Positions 1-6,245 are shown, counted from the stretch's first letter. The stretch: 7,817 bases of DNA from GCA-003244245 sp046262495 (GCA_046262495.1 JBHEMR010000033.1:1-7817); one strand, 5' to 3'. Notes: a model not told the origin generated them from the sequence alone. Program-made: numbers and translations.

Positions 1-1133
1 CTGGTCCGCAACGCGGCAAGGAGCGTGTGGCCATCGAGGCGGCGGCGGCGTGCCGCGACGAGCACCGACCGCGGAAAGGCGGTCTCATGAATCCAGATCG
101 CCTCCCGGCTGGGTTGGCTCGGTGGCGCTGGCAGCCTGAGCGCGTCGCGATACGCCATATCCACCAGGTTCACCCCGGCGGCGGCGGCGAGTGCGGTCTG
201 CAGGTCCGGTCGGCCCACGGTCGGTTCGGTGATGAGCATCCGCCCATCTCGAGTGCTGCGCCGAACCTCGAGCGAGCCGAAGCCGACGTGGCCAGCGGTG
301 TCGAGCAGCCGCCGGGTCAGCTTGTGCAACTCCGCGTCCTGATGGGTTACGGCAAGGGCAGTGCTGCCCGTGTCGACGCGCCACTGGGTGATCTTTCGCC
401 CGCCTTGCGCCGCTAGCTCTTCCCCGTTGTGGTTGCGGTAAGTCAGGCAGAAGTAGACGTCGCTGTCGCGGCCCGGAATCCACTCCTGGACGACGAAGCG
501 GTCAGCGGCATCGAACGGAGCGAACGGAAGCCGTTCAAAATCGTCGACGGTCTCGAATCGGTAGGCCGTGCCATACTTACTGAAGTCCTGCCATTGTGGT
601 GTCCGCTCGACCGGCTTGAACACCACAGGAAAGGCCATCTCGCCCAGGGCGGCGCGCAACTGGCCAGGGTTGTAAACAATCGCTGTGTGTGGAACCGGGA
701 AGCCGTTAGCTAGGGCCCACTCGTGGAAAACCGACTTGTCCAGCAACCGATCAACGGTCGGCAGGTCCGGCAGCACGAAGTGAAACTGCGTGGCCAGTTC
801 GCCGGCGTGCTCGGCGACGATGCGCACTACCGTGTCATCGGCGGGGAACAGCACCATCGGGCCATACCGCGCGTGAGCCGCACGCAAGGTCGCTAGCCAT
901 GCTTCCGTGGTTGGTGCGCTGACCTGCAAGACGTTGTGCCATAGCTTTGAGCGGCAAGTTGGCGCCGTCGGGGTGAGGGAGGCGCCAACGATGGGCACTC
1001 CCGTGCCGCGCAGGCCCCGAGCAATGGCCAGCCCGATGGCGGTCCCGGCACCTGCGATCAGCCCCGGGGGCAGCAACGCGTTCAGACGCCCTGTGGTGCT
1101 TCGGTCGACATCAGTATCCTTCTCCGTGAACAA
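1..1133 (-). CDS. ATP-grasp family carboxylate-amine ligase, 3' end beyond the window
   Basis: An open frame with no stop gives at least 377 residues and continues past the left edge. It reads as an ATP-grasp enzyme of the COG3919 / D-aspartate-ligase-like kind, which use ATP to form an acyl-phosphate and couple it to an amine. A pre-ATP-grasp nucleotide-fold segment (GLIAGAGTAIGLAIARGL) lies at about 24-41. DK follows at 132-133, the ATP-binding lysine in VVFKP at 173, the hinge VQEWIPG at 215-221, and a metal-ligand glutamate in GFGSLEV at 289. The usual final ExN metal motif appears as E303-P-T305, with Thr in place of Asn. The TTG at 1133 is the only early in-frame start: a TAG lies just upstream and AGGGGGG sits 7 nt before it. 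The substrate is unknown; the FemAB and flippase neighbours suggest envelope or polysaccharide modification (inference). Confidence 0.88.
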   Translation of the reverse strand, partial: MFTEKDTDVDRSTTGRLNALLPPGLIAGAGTAIGLAIARGLRGTGVPIVGASLTPTAPTCRSKLWHNVLQVSAPTTEAWLATLRAAHARYGPMVLFPADDTVVRIVAEHAGELATQFHFVLPDLPTVDRLLDKSVFHEWALANGFPVPHTAIVYNPGQLRAALGEMAFPVVFKPVERTPQWQDFSKYGTAYRFETVDDFERLPFAPFDAADRFVVQEWIPGRDSDVYFCLTYRNHNGEELAAQGGRKITQWRVDTGSTALAVTHQDAELHKLTRRLLDTAGHVGFGSLEVRRSTRDGRMLITEPTVGRPDLQTALAAAAGVNLVDMAYRDALRLPAPPSQPSREAIWIHETAFPRSVLVAARRRRLDGHTLLAALRT

Positions 1134-1147
1134 TCGGGATCCCCCCT
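1109..1147 (-). promoter_or_regulatory. two competing translation starts for the ATP-grasp gene
   Basis: On the minus strand AGGGGGG (1147-1141) lies 7 nt before TTG 1133, which opens the long ATP-grasp frame. A second Shine-Dalgarno sequence, GGAGAAGG (1125-1118), lies 6 nt before ATG 1111 in another frame. That frame reads MSTEAPQGV and then stops. The ATG looks the better start by sequence, so this is either a short upstream or overlapping leader peptide, or a one-base frameshift that separated the native start from its gene. Confidence 0.55.
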
Positions 1148-1212
1148 ATACGCGGAACCGCCGCTGTAGCCTCCCTAGCCTTGGCGGTTGACCACGTCCC
1201 CTGTCGCCCTAT

Positions 1213-1235
1213 GAGTGGTCCCGGAGGGTCCACTC
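1213..1235 (-). repeat. hairpin in the ATP-grasp 5' leader (proximal)
   Basis: GAGTGG (1213-1218) pairs perfectly with CCACTC (1230-1235). After one T-T mismatch, CCC (1220-1222) pairs with GGG (1226-1228), closing a GGA triloop. It sits about 80-100 nt upstream of the ATP-grasp start. There is no T-tract on either side, so it does not look like a classical intrinsic terminator. An RNA structure in the leader or a protein-binding site are the simplest readings. Confidence 0.5.
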
Positions 1236-1240
1236 TCCAC

Positions 1241-1256
1241 GGATCCCCGAGGATCC
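1241..1256 (-). repeat. hairpin in the ATP-grasp 5' leader (distal)
   Basis: Two GGATCC copies (1241-1246 and 1251-1256) flank a 4-nt CCGA spacer. Because GGATCC is its own complement, this is a perfect 6-bp inverted repeat. It lies only 5 nt from the hairpin at 1213-1235, so the leader of the minus-strand gene would carry two tandem stem-loops. Confidence 0.5.
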
Positions 1257-1287
1257 TGTACTGATAGTCATCGCCAATTCGCCGAGA

Positions 1288-1345
1288 GTGTTACACGAGT
1301 AACCGATCGTGCTCAACACCATCCCTCCGATTACACAGTGTTACC
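1288..1345. promoter_or_regulatory. two candidate operator sites sharing GTGTTAC
   Basis: Site A holds GTTAC (1290-1294), four bases, then GTAAC (1299-1303), a perfect inverted repeat; it also contains the palindrome GTGTTACAC (1288-1296). Site B (1333-1345) holds ACACAGTGT and GTGTTACC. The shared GTGTTAC starts at 1288 and 1338, 50 bp apart. On the minus strand site B reads GTAAC-5 nt-GTAAT, a direct repeat reminiscent of MtrA-type response-regulator boxes in actinobacteria; that link is inference. They lie 155-215 bp upstream of the ATP-grasp start and may control it. I could not place a convincing -35/-10 pair. Confidence 0.35.
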
Positions 1346-1651
1346 GTGCTGGGTCGGGCCGATCCACTGCTGGTCGCTCGGCCGCCGAGGGGCGGCTGCG
1401 GCTAGCCGACTGGACCCCAGCTGGGTGGATGGGATGTCGTAGTGGTGGGCGGCTCTAACCCTGGCTTCTCATGAGCTGGTCGTTACCCCCGTTCCACCTT
1501 CTCGGCTCGCCTAGTCGGTGAACGTTGCCCGACCCGGGGAAGATGGTGCTTTGCTTGGGACGGTGGTCTGGCGCACCTGCGGCGTCCGAGGTGCATGTCG
1601 ACCACCGGGGCCGCCGGACCGACCCGTGCGAGCACGGTCGCCAAGCCGCGC
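1346..1651. other. gene-free stretch between the candidate operators and the IS remnant
   Basis: I see no frame with recognisable protein content here. The open frames on the minus strand (about 1455-1796) run through the IS110 remnant in the wrong orientation and contain nothing recognisable. Part of this stretch may be the former non-coding left end of that IS110 element. Confidence 0.4.
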
Positions 1652-1937
1652 GCAGCAAGCATCGCCTGCCGGGCCACGCATTAGGCGAGCGTGACTGATG
1701 AAAGGCGCCTTCGTATGATCGGGGCGGCGGTTTCGCACCACCCGGCGGAGTTGACGCGGCTGTGGGCGATGTTGCCGGCGGACACGACTGCTGCACAGGT
1801 TACGGTCATCATGGAGCCCGCCCGTAACCCGTGAGTGCCGCTGGCAGCCTGGTTTCGTCGCCAGGGTGCGACGGTGGTCCTGGTGCCACCGGAGCAGTCA
1901 GCGGATCTGCGGGCCTACTACCAAGCACACCAAATCC
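1652..1937 (+). pseudogene. IS110-family transposase remnant (N-terminal part, decayed)
   Basis: In one frame the sequence reads ATH-stop-ASVTDER, then AELTRLWAMLP, VTVIMEPARN, stop, VPLAAWFRRQGATVVLV and PPEQSADLRAYY. This is the conserved N-terminal DEDD part of an IS116/IS110/IS902-type transposase, whose family text is normally VMEPTRNAWVPLAAWF. The TGA at 1832 stands where the family has Trp. A TAG sits at 1682. After TACTAC (1916-1921) the continuation AAG CAC ACC AAA TCC (KHTKS, 1923-1937) is shifted by one base, then similarity ends abruptly 30 nt before the 3' end of the FemAB gene. The 5' limit is approximate; homology is clear from about 1691. It is not the same IS110 subtype as the transposase at 6861. 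Confidence 0.8.
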
Positions 1938-1969
1938 GTCCACGACACGACGCAACTGCCGTTACGCTA

Positions 1970-3058
1970 CTAACAAGAAATCTCGGCCTTTGGCATACGT
2001 AGCATGCGCTTGGCAAATACTCGAGCTCGGCGGTCGAGCACCGTCACAGGGATATTCTCAAATCGATACTCGAAGAAAGTCGTGGGTTGGGCCCCGAACT
2101 TAGACTTGAAGCGCCCTAGGCTCTGAGAAGCTGATCGCTGCATATCGTACTGCAGACATCCTCTCCGGCACGCGGTTTCAATCGCGACTCGATGAAGCAA
2201 CTCGTTCGCGCCCGTTCCTGCCGCACTCTCTATGTCCATCGCACCGCGCCAGTAGGTTGCAACGACACCGTGCGTCAGAACAATCGTCCCAGCCAAGGGC
2301 TTCCCACCAAGCCAGGCGATATGCACCTCGCATGTCTCACCCAGGAGGTCCGCTACGATTTGGAACTTGCGAAATGGTTCACGCCTCGACGCGAGTAAAC
2401 GAGCAATGGCCAGCGGGTGGCGCCGATCTTTCGCCCAGCGGTCGACTGACATACGATAAAGAGCGTCAAACACCGGCAGTAGCCGCCCAGTGGTGTCGGA
2501 TTCTACCGTGATTCCTAAACGCTCGGCTTTTCGGGTTGCGGTTCGCACTGCACCCGCGAAGCGCTTTTTCCAAACGTGCTCGAATCCACCGGAAAGATCC
2601 AGCACGTGCGTCGTCCGAGATTCCCTGATAACATCCGGGGGAACAATCGATTCCCATAACTGGGCGTCAGCGATCCGAGGCACAGGGACGCTGGTCCTCA
2701 GTCCGTTGTAGGCTTGCAAGTCCTTAACAATGTGGACGACGTCGCTGGAAGTAATGTGACCCTCAGTGGCGAGCAAACCGCAGAATCCCCAAGGCCCAGG
2801 CCAGGAGGATTGGGCTTTTAGTTGCACCGGGAGCCTACGACCTCGCACAAGTGGCAAAACGATAAGACGCCCGTCAGACGATTCGTATGACCGAGTAACG
2901 TCCTCAAGGCCTTCGGAACGGCAGATGCAGTCGCACCAGATCGGTGTCTGCAGAATATTTACATTCGCATCCGTGCGTACGACGGCATCCCATCTTTCCC
3001 TGCTTTCAGCTCCTATCGCAACAAGTCGAATATTTCCGGTCAGCTCACTAGCCACCAT
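1970..3058 (-). CDS. FemAB/GNAT-type acyl- or aminoacyltransferase
   Basis: The 362-residue protein has the double-GNAT layout of FemAB-like enzymes (Acetyltransf_6 type), which transfer an aminoacyl or acyl group to peptidoglycan precursors or exopolysaccharide-linked acceptors. Visible landmarks are QTPIW (37-41) in the first fold and KKRFAGAVRTATRKAERLG (164-182), the basic segment of Fem proteins. WLGGKPLAGTIVLTHGVVATY (249-269 region), GANELLHRVAIETACRRG (283-300), YDMQRS (304-309) and GRFKSKFGAQP (315-325) follow. No signal peptide or membrane helix is seen, so it is cytoplasmic. ATG 3058 is preceded by GAGGAGG. GC is about 52% in a typical line (2941-3000) against about 70% in the flippase, suggesting separate acquisition. 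The acceptor is unknown. The gene converges on the IS110 remnant. Confidence 0.88.
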   Translation of the reverse strand: MVASELTGNIRLVAIGAESRERWDAVVRTDANVNILQTPIWCDCICRSEGLEDVTRSYESSDGRLIVLPLVRGRRLPVQLKAQSSWPGPWGFCGLLATEGHITSSDVVHIVKDLQAYNGLRTSVPVPRIADAQLWESIVPPDVIRESRTTHVLDLSGGFEHVWKKRFAGAVRTATRKAERLGITVESDTTGRLLPVFDALYRMSVDRWAKDRRHPLAIARLLASRREPFRKFQIVADLLGETCEVHIAWLGGKPLAGTIVLTHGVVATYWRGAMDIESAAGTGANELLHRVAIETACRRGCLQYDMQRSASQSLGRFKSKFGAQPTTFFEYRFENIPVTVLDRRARVFAKRMLRMPKAEISC

Positions 3059-3417
3059 CGGCTCCTCCTCGGCTGGACCCTACCGCCCCCTCGGAAATTC
3101 TCAGGCAGCTGGGCTCGGCGGGTTGGCATCCAAGCTAGGATTCTTGGCGGTCCTGGGAGTTTCGTGGACTGCCGGTGTATGAGCGGAAGGTGAGCCGAAT
3201 GCTGGCTCCCGGACGGGGGCTGACTGCAGCGGCTACGGTCCCGGCCGTGACGCGCAGCCACCGCGCCGGCCAGTGCAAGACCGATGCCGTAGCGCCGACG
3301 GTCGTCGGGCAGGCCCTGGTCGGCCAGGGCGGAGGCGAACGCTCGAACAGTCGCGGACCGCGTACCGCTCCGCAAGCCCTCAATCTCAGATTCAGACTCA
3401 GGGCTAATGTTCGCGCT
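3059..3417. other. divergent intergenic region, with an unresolved minus-strand reading frame
   Basis: This separates the FemAB gene (leftward) from the flippase (rightward) and should carry both promoters; no clear -35/-10 could be placed. The flippase frame is open back to GTG 3175, but that extension is basic, low in hydrophobics and unlike MurJ N-termini. On the minus strand a frame from 3453 to 3040 is also open. Its part at about 3230-3375 has a GC-rich third position and a plausible helical stretch (DDRRRYGIGLALAGAVAARHG), then loses coding character. It could be a gene fragment or chance; I do not recognise it. Confidence 0.35.
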
Positions 3418-5190
3418 ATGAGCGAAGGCGGCTCGGCGCGCTCGCGCCGTCACCGTGGCGAGGTGAGCTTCGACGCCTTAGAAGGGCAGGTCGACGGCGA
3501 GCGCCGCGCATTCGTTGAGGGCTATGTCCCGTCCGAAAGCGAGGAGGCCCGCTCTGAGGCGCTGGCCGGCGGGTCCGCCGATGTAGCGGGTGTGTCCGCC
3601 ACCGCGGGCCGCACGATCACGGTGGCCGCCTGGACGCTGATCAGCCGGATCACGGGGCTGCTGCGGGTGGTCGTTATCGGCGCCGTCCTGGGCCCGACCT
3701 TCTTCGCCAATGCGTTCCTGTCCGCGAATACCGTGCCGAACCTGCTCTTCGCGGCGATGGCCGGGCCGGTCCTGGCGCTGGTGCTCGTACCGGCACTCAG
3801 CCGTGCGCTCACCGAGCGCGGCGTAGCCGATTCCAGTCGGCTACTCGGCAGGATCACGGGTTATCTGCTGTTCTGGGCGTCGATCCTGGCCGGCGCCATC
3901 GCGGTGGCGTCCCCGCTGGTAGCGCTGGCGGTCACCGCAGGCATTCCGGACGATGCCACTCGCTGGCGGGCATGGCAGCTGACCATCCTGATCGTGCTAT
4001 TCGTGGCACCGCAGGTGCTCTGCTACACCGTGGCCTCGATCGGGGCCGCCGTGCAACAAACCAAGGGTCGGTTCGGGTTGGCCTCTGCGGCACCCGCGGT
4101 GGAGAACCTGGGCATGATCACCGTGATGGGCGTGGTCGCGCTGTGGTACCGGCCCGGGGTGGACGTACCGGACGTCTCAGTGGGCATGGTGCTCGTGCTC
4201 GGCGTGGGTTCCACGCTGTCCGTGGCGGCCCACGCGGCCGTTCAGCTCTACGGGGCTTACCGGATCGGGCTGCCGATTCGACCGCGAGGCGGCTGGTCGA
4301 CCGAGTCGGACGCCCGCGAGGTCAGCCAGCGGCTGCGCCACTCGGTGGCCGTAGCGGCCTTCCCGGTGTCCTCCATGTTCGCGATGCTGGCCGTCGCGGC
4401 GACGGTGCCCGGCGGAGTTTTCGTGTTCCAGGCCGCCCTGTCGGTGTACACCGTGATCGGCGCGCTCGGCGCCAGAGCGGTTACCGTGGCCGCGTTGCCC
4501 GCGATGAGCGCGGCGGCCAGGGATGGCGTAGCCGGGCGGGTGGGCGCGGCCTGGCGGCAAGCGCTGAACTACAGCGTGATGGCCAGCCTGCCCGCCCTGT
4601 GCCTGCTGCTCGCCTTCGCCGGCCCGGTGGCGTCCACCCTGGCCAACGGCGAGCTGCACGACCCGAGAATTGTGAGCTGGCTGACCGCCTGCCTCACGGT
4701 GCTCGCTGTCTCGCAGTTCGCCAACGCGGGCTACGAGGTGGCCCGACAGACACTGTTCGCTCGATTGGACACTAGCGGGCCACGCCGCGCCAGCGCCGCG
4801 ATGATGGCAGTCCGCATCGTAGTCGCGCTCAGTGCGCTGCTGTTGCTGGCGGACGGCGACCGGCTCGTCGGGCTGTGCTGTGCTGTGCTGCTCGGTGATG
4901 TGACAGCAGCCGTGCTCGCTCTGTCCATGGTGCGCGCCGCGATCCGCCCGGAGCGGATGGTCGACCCGCGCAGGCTGGCCGTCATTGGGGCGTCCACCGT
5001 GGCGATGCTGCCGGCGTCCGCGCTCGGCTCATGGCTGGTCGGGCACATGGTGCGGGCTCGAGTGCCGCAGGCGATGACGGGCCTACTCATGGGTTCGGTG
5101 GCGCTGGTCTGCTTCGGCCTGGTGTTCGCGGTGCTCACCGACAAGTTGCCGACGCTCATCGCCAGTGTGCGGTCCCGGCTACCGGGTTGA
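3418..5190 (+). CDS. MurJ/MviN-family lipid-linked precursor flippase
   Basis: From ATG 3418 this gives 590 residues: a charged, Ala/Ser/Glu-rich cytoplasmic tail of about 65 residues, then roughly 14 hydrophobic segments to the C-terminus, as in MurJ (MOP exporter superfamily). These proteins flip undecaprenyl-linked lipid II or polysaccharide units across the inner membrane. The first helix carries SRITGLLRV (76-84), matching the conserved SR..GF.R of MurJ, followed by NTVPNLLFAAMAGPVLALVL. In E. coli MurJ the equivalent PNLLRR keeps an essential Arg; here it is Phe-Ala, so this may be a divergent paralogue serving another polymer. There is no C-terminal pseudokinase domain as in mycobacterial MviN. 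The start is uncertain: no strong ribosome-binding site precedes 3418, and GTG 3463 is a later alternative. It is not co-transcribed with FemAB. Confidence 0.88.
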   Translation: MSEGGSARSRRHRGEVSFDALEGQVDGERRAFVEGYVPSESEEARSEALAGGSADVAGVSATAGRTITVAAWTLISRITGLLRVVVIGAVLGPTFFANAFLSANTVPNLLFAAMAGPVLALVLVPALSRALTERGVADSSRLLGRITGYLLFWASILAGAIAVASPLVALAVTAGIPDDATRWRAWQLTILIVLFVAPQVLCYTVASIGAAVQQTKGRFGLASAAPAVENLGMITVMGVVALWYRPGVDVPDVSVGMVLVLGVGSTLSVAAHAAVQLYGAYRIGLPIRPRGGWSTESDAREVSQRLRHSVAVAAFPVSSMFAMLAVAATVPGGVFVFQAALSVYTVIGALGARAVTVAALPAMSAAARDGVAGRVGAAWRQALNYSVMASLPALCLLLAFAGPVASTLANGELHDPRIVSWLTACLTVLAVSQFANAGYEVARQTLFARLDTSGPRRASAAMMAVRIVVALSALLLLADGDRLVGLCCAVLLGDVTAAVLALSMVRAAIRPERMVDPRRLAVIGASTVAMLPASALGSWLVGHMVRARVPQAMTGLLMGSVALVCFGLVFAVLTDKLPTLIASVRSRLPG

Positions 5191-5195
5191 CGCCG

Positions 5196-5236
5196 GGACC
5201 GCGCGCGTCCTCGCAGCGCACGCAACCGCGCGGTCC
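5196..5236 (+). terminator. terminator-like hairpin after the flippase gene
   Basis: GGACCGCGCG (5196-5205) and CGCGCGGTCC (5227-5236) form a perfect 10-bp inverted repeat around a 21-nt loop, beginning 6 nt after the stop codon of the flippase. No T-tract follows, which is common for actinomycete terminators. The position and perfect pairing make termination the most likely role. Confidence 0.7.
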
Positions 5237-5315
5237 ACAGCCGCGCCGACATCGAGACCGCTTGCGGTGTGGCTTTGTCAAACGTTATATCCAAGCCGCA
5301 TCAGGGGCACCTTCG

Positions 5316-5329
5316 TGGCGCCGGCGCCA
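5316..5329. repeat. perfect 14-bp palindrome TGGCGCCGGCGCCA
   Basis: The seven bases TGGCGCC are followed directly by their exact reverse complement. It lies between the flippase terminator and the tRNA-like sequence. It could fold as a short GC hairpin on either strand or be a dimeric regulator site. The following plus-strand bases (CTCTTCTCGTAAATCTTACTT) are T-rich for this genome, so a second terminator is possible. Confidence 0.5.
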
Positions 5330-5386
5330 AGCTCTTCTCGTAAATCTTACTTCGTTGCGTCGCCGCGCGTCACCGGCACTGTAGGA

Positions 5387-5452
5387 GGTGCGCCCGGAGA
5401 GACTCGAACTCCCAACCTTCCTCGGTGCCGCTGCCCGTTCCGCTACGAGAGG
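5387..5452 (-). pseudogene. degenerate tRNA-Arg-like sequence lacking an anticodon arm
   Basis: Read on the minus strand, the 3' half is a near-canonical tRNA: AAGGTT, T-stem GGGAG (5413-5409), loop TTCGAGT (5408-5402), CTCTC (5401-5397), acceptor strand CGGGCGC (5396-5390), then ACC (5389-5387). This matches actinobacterial tRNA-Arg. The 5' half keeps TAGC and an AACGG D-loop, but the acceptor strand CCTCTCG pairs properly at only its inner four bases. About nine bases that should form the anticodon arm are missing between the D-arm and AAGGTT. It is therefore unlikely to decode. It may be a decayed tRNA gene or a tRNA 3' end left by an integrative element. Confidence 0.55.
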
Positions 5453-5564
5453 CTGGTCTAATGCAAATCGTCCGAGGCGGTAGCCGGTCGCAAGCTGCGC
5501 ATGAGCGCTGCACGGCATCGAACGCCGTCGTCGCGGCGCGATACGCTCGCGACATAGTCCAGCG

Positions 5565-5571
5565 AAGGAGG
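5565..5571 (+). promoter_or_regulatory. ribosome-binding site deciding the GTG start of the NTF2-like gene
   Basis: AAGGAGG is a near-perfect match to the 16S rRNA 3' end and lies 7 nt before GTG 5579, fixing that start. Confidence 0.8.
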
Positions 5572-5578
5572 CGTCCCC

Positions 5579-6007
5579 GTGGCATCCGAGCACGAACTAC
5601 CGCTGGAGGCGTACCACCGAGCGGGACTTGCGATCCTCAACGGCAACCCGGAGGGCTACAAGCCGCTTTACTCGCGCCGCGATGACGTGACCTTGGCCAA
5701 TCCGTTCGGTCCGCCGGTTCGCGGCTGGAGTCAGGTCTCCGCCACGTTGGACCGCGCCGCCGAGAACTACCGGGATGGTGAAGTCGTCGGATTCGAAAAC
5801 GTTTCCACCGTCATCGGCACTGACCTCGCCTACACCGTCGAAGTCGAGAGCTACCGAGGCCGCGTGGGCGGAGCGCAGAAGATGTCTCCGGTCGCGGTTC
5901 GGGTCACCACCGCCTTTCGACGCGAGGACGGCATCTGGAAGGTCGTGCACAGGCACGCCGACCCGATCACCGCGCCGCGTCCACCGGAGTCCGTGATCCA
6001 GACATAG
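5579..6007 (+). CDS. NTF2/SnoaL-like small protein
   Basis: The 142-residue protein has the alpha+beta cone layout of the NTF2-like superfamily (SnoaL/DUF4440 type). An N-terminal helix (HRAGLAILNGNPEGYKPLYS) is followed by VTLANPFG (37-44), a GW dipeptide and helix (WSQVSATLDRAAENY), and long beta strands. It ends with the typical VRVTTAFRREDGIWKVVHRHAD (107-128). Members range from small-molecule isomerases and hydrolases to non-catalytic ligand-binding proteins, so the reaction cannot be told. It has no signal peptide or membrane segment and appears soluble and complete. The GTG start follows a strong AAGGAGG. It stands alone, with a gap on both sides, so it is probably monocistronic. Confidence 0.88.
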   Translation: MASEHELPLEAYHRAGLAILNGNPEGYKPLYSRRDDVTLANPFGPPVRGWSQVSATLDRAAENYRDGEVVGFENVSTVIGTDLAYTVEVESYRGRVGGAQKMSPVAVRVTTAFRREDGIWKVVHRHADPITAPRPPESVIQT

Positions 6008-6011
6008 CACC

Positions 6012-6245
6012 ATGAGCTGCGTGCCCTGCACGCTGCGGTCGCGGCACGTCGCCGGATCTACCTGCCACGCTTGCGGCCGCCAAGCAGCGGGACTCGCCAG
6101 GGACGGCGGTTTGACCGTCCCGCGTGCGCTGCCGCTTTCCGCTTTCCAACGTTCCGGCAGTCACGTGCCAGGGGGACCGCCGGCCACCGGTGAGCGACCC
6201 TCTGCTGGGGCACGGCGATCGGTATCCAAGACGTCGGTGGGCTGA
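6012..6245 (+). CDS. doubtful small ORF with two CxxC motifs
   Basis: A 77-codon frame starts four bases after the NTF2-like stop. Its first 22 residues contain CVPC and CHAC, spaced like a zinc-ribbon knuckle pair, then it becomes Pro/Arg/Ser-rich without clear structure. There is no ribosome-binding site, and the strong hairpin at 6100-6121 lies inside it. I think it is more likely chance in GC-rich DNA, but translational coupling to the upstream gene is possible. Confidence 0.15.
   Translation: MSCVPCTLRSRHVAGSTCHACGRQAAGLARDGGLTVPRALPLSAFQRSGSHVPGGPPATGERPSAGARRSVSKTSVG
6100..6121 (+). terminator. hairpin downstream of the NTF2-like gene
   Basis: GGGACGG (6100-6106) and CCGTCCC (6115-6121) form a perfect 7-bp stem with an 8-nt loop, 93 nt after the NTF2-like stop. 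No T-tract follows. A terminator for that gene is the likeliest role. Confidence 0.45.

Noticed and set aside
27..713. Plus-strand open frames over the left end and short minus-strand frames at 85-483 and 443-679.
   Set aside because: All overlap the ATP-grasp gene in other frames; only the minus-strand frame from 1133 gives recognisable ATP-grasp motifs throughout.
3175..3417. Upstream extension of the flippase to GTG 3175.
   Set aside because: The added 81 residues are unlike any MurJ N-terminus, and no ribosome-binding site supports that start; ATG 3418 already leaves a long cytoplasmic tail.
3972..4775. A 267-residue plus-strand frame and several minus-strand frames inside the flippase gene.
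   Set aside because: They are Arg/Gly/Pro-rich shadows of the flippase frame, a common effect in GC-rich DNA.
5196..5236. The 10-bp inverted repeat as an insertion-sequence end.
   Set aside because: Its arms are only 21 nt apart and begin 6 nt after a stop codon, which fits a terminator better.
5165..5461. Open frame with APGETRTPNL near its end.
   Set aside because: That peptide is the well-known false translation of an antisense tRNA 3' half; it supports the tRNA-like call and not a protein.
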